From Pelosinus fermentans (GTDB lineage Bacteria; Bacillota; Negativicutes; DSM-13327), in NCBI GenBank assembly GCA_002434245.1, contig DJJR01000026.1:70023-134022 (forward strand): 64,000 nt of DNA. Reading direction: 5' to 3'. The notes beneath the pieces were generated by a model that did no database searches, was not told the origin of the DNA, and worked only from the letters and a program-made list of their open reading frames with translations. Numbering within the stretch: the stretch's first letter is position 1; each line of letters opens with the position of its first letter. Shown in pieces: positions 60,202-64,000 of this stretch. The position numbers and the translations under genes were made by a program.

Positions 60202-61056
60202 TTGCTGGAGAATGCTGGTGTCTTATATTTGTGTGCAACACCCATTGGAAATTTGGAAGATATGACGTATCGAGCGGTGCGCATATTAAATGAAGTGGAA
60301 GTGATTGCTGCAGAAGATACGCGTCACACAAGGAAACTGCTTAGTCATTTTGACATCCATACTCGGCTGATCAGTTATCATGAACATAATAAAGTGACGA
60401 GAGGACCGGAAATCATTGAGCGATTAATCACAGGAGAGAATGTAGCGGTAGTGAGTGATGCTGGATTACCGGGAATTTCTGACCCAGGATCTGATTTGGT
60501 TGAATTGGCGGTACAAGCAGGTATTCGGGTAGTGCCTTTGCCTGGTGCCAATGCAGCGTTGTCTGCGCTTGTATCTTCTGGTCTAGATACAGCCTTATTT
60601 TCTTTTCTTGGTTTTTTGCCCAAAAATAAAAAAAAACGGCGTGAATTATTAGCTAGTTTTGCAAACTCGCCTTATACAATGGTTTTTTACGAGTCACCCC
60701 ATCGCATAAAACAGACCTTGGCGGAACTAAAGAGTGCTTTTGGGGATCGCCCGGCGGTGGCAGCTAGGGAATTGACTAAAAAATTCGAAGAGTTTATTCG
60801 TGGTACGATAGAAAGTTTAGTAACTCATTTCGCTGAAAATGATCCCAGAGGGGAGTTTACTCTTATTGTGGGAGGGTACAAGACCGACCAAAGTCTTGAA
60901 ACAGATACGGATGAACAGGAACAGCTCTCTATTGAAGATGCTGTCATTGAACTAATGGAAACTGGTGTGGCTAAAAAAGATGCTATTAAAACCATTGCCC
61001 TACAAAGAGGCCTACCCAAAAGGGAAGTCTATCAGGCGACCTTGGAAATAGAGTAA
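60202..61056 (+). CDS. rsmI: 16S rRNA (cytidine-1402-2'-O)-methyltransferase
   Basis: This enzyme of about 284 residues methylates C1402 in the decoding centre. LYLCATPIGNLEDMTYRAVRIL is the family start, followed by AAEDTRHTRKLL, VAVVSDAGLPGISDPGSDLV and PLPGANAALSALVSSGL. MVFYESPHRIKQTL and ARELTKKFEEF follow. The start is TTG at 60202, 8-10 bases after AAAGGAAG; the frame is open further upstream only through the family A repeat (from 60130), which is not coding. It follows trmN6 as yabC follows yabB in Bacillus, but the two are split by repeats. Confidence 0.94.
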   Translation: MLENAGVLYLCATPIGNLEDMTYRAVRILNEVEVIAAEDTRHTRKLLSHFDIHTRLISYHEHNKVTRGPEIIERLITGENVAVVSDAGLPGISDPGSDLVELAVQAGIRVVPLPGANAALSALVSSGLDTALFSFLGFLPKNKKKRRELLASFANSPYTMVFYESPHRIKQTLAELKSAFGDRPAVAARELTKKFEEFIRGTIESLVTHFAENDPRGEFTLIVGGYKTDQSLETDTDEQEQLSIEDAVIELMETGVAKKDAIKTIALQRGLPKREVYQATLEIE

Positions 61057-61082
61057 AAGTTTTGAAGAGAAGAAAGAGTGAT

Positions 61083-61169
61083 TTAACCGCAGAGGCGCAG
61101 AGCGCGCTGAGAGGAACTTTTTTACTTTATCTATTTTTTTCTCTGTGTCCTCTGCGTCTCTGCGGTTAA
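61083..61169. repeat. Family B palindromic element, copy 4
   Basis: Arms TTAACCGCAGAGGCGCAGAG and CTCTGCGTCTCTGCGGTTAA are perfect at the outer 17 bases except for one position. It is the best preserved family B copy and lies between the convergent rsmI and abrB genes. Confidence 0.92.
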
Positions 61170-61194
61170 AAAAGATAGAAAACCCTTTCTGGGC

Positions 61195-61225
61195 AAAAAA
61201 AAGAAGAGGTTATTTATAACCTCTT
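61195..61225 (-). terminator. Terminator of abrB
   Basis: On the minus strand AAGAGGTTA / TAACCTCTT with a TAAA-type loop is followed by CTTTTTTTT. Confidence 0.92.
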
Positions 61226-61233
61226 TAAAATTC

Positions 61234-61488
61234 TTAAACAGCTTTTGTTACCATTGCATCCAGGCATTCTTTGCAGATATTTTTATTTTTAAAGACAGTC
61301 ACTTCATCCGCATTGCCACAGAAAACGCATGAACAAGCTGGTTCATATTTGCGTAAGATGATACGGTCGCTGTCTACATATATTTCTAGAGCGTCTTTTT
61401 CTTCAATGGAGAGTGTGCGGCGCAATTCAATTGGAATAACGACCCTGCCAAGCTCGTCCACTTTTCTTACAATACCAGTTGATTTCAT
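61234..61488 (-). CDS. abrB: AbrB-family transition-state regulator with C-terminal zinc-ribbon-like motif
   Basis: This is a DNA-binding protein of about 84 residues that represses post-exponential genes. The N-terminal swapped-hairpin domain is MKSTGIVRKVDELGRVVIPI...ALEIYVDSDRIIL, nearly identical to Bacillus AbrB. The C-terminal half differs: four cysteines in CSCVFCGNADE...NICKECLDAM suggest a zinc ribbon instead of the Bacillus oligomerisation domain. The start is placed at 61488, the family start, with GAGGAG upstream; 13 further in-frame codons exist. It is opposite to rsmI and metG, exactly as abrB lies between yabC and metS in Bacillus. Its presence fits a spore former. Confidence 0.93.
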   Translation of the reverse strand: MKSTGIVRKVDELGRVVIPIELRRTLSIEEKDALEIYVDSDRIILRKYEPACSCVFCGNADEVTVFKNKNICKECLDAMVTKAV

Positions 61489-61542
61489 TATAATTAATTC
61501 TCCTCTCATTTCAACAACATTCGACAAAATATGTCCAACTAA

Positions 61543-61571
61543 ATAATACCAAATTCTGATGGGCTTGTCAA
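61543..61571 (-). promoter_or_regulatory. Sigma-A promoter of abrB
   Basis: On the minus strand TTGACA (61566-61571) and TATTAT (61543-61548) are 17 bases apart. A GACA-N5-TGTC palindrome lies just downstream at about 61522-61534 and could be an autoregulatory site. Confidence 0.8.
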
Positions 61572-61833
61572 CCTATTTTTACCATATCAGTAAATATGTT
61601 GTACGGTATTACAATAATTATTGTCAGAAAAAGACGAATGGTGCAAAGTCTCTAGAATAGTTCGACATAAGTGTATATTCTTGGTAAAATAAGGACAATA
61701 ATAAAAAAGTATGATATTTTTATTTTTGTCGAATTATGACATGGGTTTTTGTCATTTTAGTTATGGAAGGTACAATTATAAAAAGAGCATCTTTGGTTAC
61801 TAATTTAACATTATGGGGAGGCTTATTACTACC
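61572..61833 (+). other. metG upstream region with TTCGACA/TGTCGAA motifs
   Basis: No gene is supported in this stretch. TTCGACA (about 61656) and TTTTGTCGAATTATGACA (about 61722-61739) repeat the TTCGACA/TGTCGAA words also present at the abrB start region (61520). A TAAAAT box near 61686 could be the metG -10. I see no T-box leader. Confidence 0.45.
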
Positions 61834-63765
61834 GTGGAAAAGAAACCATTTTATATTACAACGCCTATTTATTATCCGAGTGATCGCTTACATATTGGTC
61901 ATGCTTATACAACGACCATTGCTGATGCGGCTGCCAGGTATAAAAGGCTGGCGGGATCAGAAGTACTCTTTCTCACTGGATCAGATGAACATGGTCAAAA
62001 AATTCAGCGCAAAGCGGCAGAACAAAATGTGACACCGATTGCTTATGTTGATAAAATTGTTGATTCTTTTCAGCAGTTATGGGAGAAATTGAATATTTCT
62101 CATGATGATTTTATTCGTACAACAGAGCAGCGTCACCATGATGTTGTGCAAGCTATTTTCCAAAAAATCTATGATAAAGGTGATATTTACAAAGCTGCTT
62201 ATGAAGGCTGGTATTGTACGCCTTGCGAGACCTTCTGGATGGAGCGGCAGGTTGAAGAAGGGAAATGTCCTGACTGCGGACGACCAGTAGAAATCGTGCA
62301 GGAGGAAAGTTATTTCTTCCGCATGTCTAAATATCAAGATCGATTGCTTGCCTATATTGAAAGCAATCCTGATTTCATTCAGCCTGTATCTCGCCGTAAT
62401 GAGATGTTGAATTTTATTAAGGGGGGGTTAGAGGATCTTTGTGTTTCTCGCACAACCTTTGACTGGGGTATTCCTGTACCCTTTGATACTAAGCATGTCG
62501 TATATGTATGGTTTGATGCATTAACCAATTATATTACTGCTGCAGGTTATCTGGATGATCGGGAGAAATTTGCTAAGTTCTGGCCGGCTGACATTCATTT
62601 AGTCGGAAAGGAAATTGTACGTTTTCATAGTATTATCTGGCCGATTATCTTAATGGCTTTGGATCTTGAAATACCCGCAAAGGTATATGGACATGGCTGG
62701 CTAATCATGGAAGGTGACAAAATGTCCAAATCCAAAGGCAATGTAATTGATCCGGTTACTTTAATTGAAGAGTTCGGCCCAGATGCAATACGTTATTTCC
62801 TGTTGAGAGAGATCAATTTAGGAATGGATGGAAATTTCTCCAGAGAAGCTCTTATTAATCGAATTAATGCTGATTTGGCAAATGACTTAGGAAACTTATT
62901 ACATAGAACGTTAAACATGATTGGACGTTTTAATAATGGTGTGATTAAAGCAGCTGGTGATGTAGAAGAGCTAGACCATCAGTTGGCACAATTGGCACAG
63001 AATACCGTTATTCAATATGAAAAATTTATGGATGTTATGGATATTAATGCAGCAATCAAAGTCGTTTGGGCATTAATCAGCCGCACCAATAAATATATTG
63101 ATGAAACGGCTCCTTGGGCATTGGCTAAGGATGAGGCCAAGCATTCCCGCCTAAATACCGTGCTGTACAATTTGGCAGAGACGCTGCGAATTATAGCAAT
63201 TTTGATTACTCCTTTCATGCCGGTTACAGGACCAAAGATTTGGGGGCAGTTGGGGTTAACCACTGATTTTAAGGCTGTTACCTTAGAGGATGTTAAGGGT
63301 TGGGGAAAACTATCCCCAGGTATTGTTGTATCCAAACCTGAACCGATCTTCCCGCGAATTGAAGATAAGGTTGTTGAAGCTGCAGCAGAAGTGAAGGAGG
63401 CAGATCAAGGAAAGCAGCCAGCGGCGGCACCTGATGTGAATAGCCCTGAAGTTAGCATTGATGAATTTGCAAAAATGGATCTTAGAGTCGTCACCGTACT
63501 AGCAGCCGAAAAAGTGGAAAAGGCTGATAAGCTCTTGAAATTGACGGTGGATTTGGGCACACAGCAGCGCACTATTGTTTCAGGGATTGCCAAGCACTAC
63601 ACACCAGAAGAACTAGTAGGTCAGAATGTAGTTATGATTATTAACTTAAAGCCAGCGAAAATTCGCGGTATCGAATCTCGTGGCATGGTTTTAGCGGCTT
63701 CTTGTGATGATCAATTAAAAGTAGTCACCGTCCCCGGAATGCCCGCCGGCAGCAAGGTGAAATAA
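61834..63765 (+). CDS. metG: Methionyl-tRNA synthetase with C-terminal tRNA-binding domain
   Basis: This is the class I enzyme that charges tRNA-Met (about 643 residues). The HIGH motif is in SDRLHIGHAYTT, and the KMSKS motif is in GDKMSKSKGNVIDP. A zinc-binding knuckle CTPCETFWM...CPDCGRPV lies in the connective domain. The C-terminal 110 residues are the EMAPII-like tRNA-binding domain (FAKMDLRVVTVLAAEKVEKA), after an alanine-rich linker. The likely start is GTG 61834, since GGGGAGG lies upstream (spacing 12, rather long); ATG 61813 precedes that site. In Bacillus metS also follows abrB. A strong terminator follows. Confidence 0.95.
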   Translation: MEKKPFYITTPIYYPSDRLHIGHAYTTTIADAAARYKRLAGSEVLFLTGSDEHGQKIQRKAAEQNVTPIAYVDKIVDSFQQLWEKLNISHDDFIRTTEQRHHDVVQAIFQKIYDKGDIYKAAYEGWYCTPCETFWMERQVEEGKCPDCGRPVEIVQEESYFFRMSKYQDRLLAYIESNPDFIQPVSRRNEMLNFIKGGLEDLCVSRTTFDWGIPVPFDTKHVVYVWFDALTNYITAAGYLDDREKFAKFWPADIHLVGKEIVRFHSIIWPIILMALDLEIPAKVYGHGWLIMEGDKMSKSKGNVIDPVTLIEEFGPDAIRYFLLREINLGMDGNFSREALINRINADLANDLGNLLHRTLNMIGRFNNGVIKAAGDVEELDHQLAQLAQNTVIQYEKFMDVMDINAAIKVVWALISRTNKYIDETAPWALAKDEAKHSRLNTVLYNLAETLRIIAILITPFMPVTGPKIWGQLGLTTDFKAVTLEDVKGWGKLSPGIVVSKPEPIFPRIEDKVVEAAAEVKEADQGKQPAAAPDVNSPEVSIDEFAKMDLRVVTVLAAEKVEKADKLLKLTVDLGTQQRTIVSGIAKHYTPEELVGQNVVMIINLKPAKIRGIESRGMVLAASCDDQLKVVTVPGMPAGSKVK

Positions 63766-63767
63766 GA

Positions 63768-63809
63768 TTACATAAGAAAGCGCCTGCTACAGGCGCTTTC
63801 TTATGTAAT
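63768..63809 (+). terminator. Terminator of metG
   Basis: A perfect 19-bp stem TTACATAAGAAAGCGCCTG / CAGGCGCTTTCTTATGTAA with a three-base loop. The T-tract is within the stem arm. Confidence 0.85.
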
Positions 63810-63856
63810 GGGATAAAAGGATATGTTTTCGTGGAAGAGACAGGAAAGAATAATTG

Positions 63857-63942
63857 AACCGCAGAGATGCAGAGCGCGCTGAGGGAGGGATTTGCTAACT
63901 CTATTATTCTTTTTTCTCTGTGTTCTCTGTGCCTCTGCGGTT
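63857..63942. repeat. Family B palindromic element, copy 5
   Basis: Arms AACCGCAGAGATGCAGAG and CTCTGTGCCTCTGCGGTT. It follows the metG terminator; the last 58 bases of the window show nothing recognisable. Confidence 0.9.
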
Positions 63943-64000
63943 AATAAGCGGCCATGTTGTATTTTTTCTTAACATAACAAGTAAGTCCAGCGGTAATATG

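Overview
The window looks like chromosome from a diderm, probably spore-forming Firmicute of the class Negativicutes (Pelosinus/Sporomusa-like). This is an inference from three things. The right end keeps the Bacillus/Clostridium order tmk-yaaR-holB-ricT-trmN6-rsmI-abrB(opposite strand)-metG. A complete TonB-dependent outer-membrane receptor is present, which only makes sense with an outer membrane. A fold-III lysine/ornithine decarboxylase of the type known from Selenomonas is also present. Base composition is low-to-middling GC. No phage, transposase, CRISPR array or rRNA was seen.

Layout. 1-8 kb: 3' part of serS, a proline-rich membrane protein, a Diacid_rec-like/PAS/PAS/GGDEF/EAL protein with a degenerate GGDEF motif, tRNA-Gln(CTG), topB, an exported protein and a NarL-type regulator. 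8-14 kb: a hybrid histidine kinase, then a minus-strand nitrogen cluster (amtB, two P-II genes, a small coiled-coil gene) whose amtB leader carries a terminator and two possible ANTAR-type hexaloop hairpins. 14-23 kb: a COG2509 flavoprotein, NDH-2, CstA, an HD-GYP protein, a DUF218 protein. 22.8-33.9 kb: an AhbC/NirJ-like radical SAM enzyme, then a Fur-box-marked uptake locus: AraC regulator, TonB-dependent receptor, EcfT, two half-size ABC transporters, a double EcfA ATPase and an MptD-like S component. 34-46 kb: GNAT, chemoreceptor, FMN alpha-hydroxy-acid dehydrogenase, and a complete kdpFABCDE potassium operon including the 28-residue KdpF. 46-52 kb: lysine/ornithine decarboxylase, YitT, a DegS-like kinase without DegU, a REC-PAS-GAF-GGDEF cyclase. 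52-64 kb: the conserved tmk-to-metG housekeeping segment, interrupted by a guanylate-kinase-like gene and a MATE pump.

Intergenic space is strewn with 80-100 bp palindromic elements in two main families (arms AACCGCGAAG... and AACCGCAGAG...) plus a third minor one. I count 6 full and 2 half copies of the first, 5 full and 2 half copies of the second. They occur from 0.8 to 19.6 kb and from 47.5 to 64 kb and are absent from the 28 kb between, which holds the iron-uptake and Kdp loci. They generate many false small ORFs.

The most interesting items are the hybrid TonB-receptor/YbtPQ-like/ECF uptake locus, the amtB leader, and the distribution and shared design of the palindromic elements. All functional calls come from reading the translated sequence; no database search was run.
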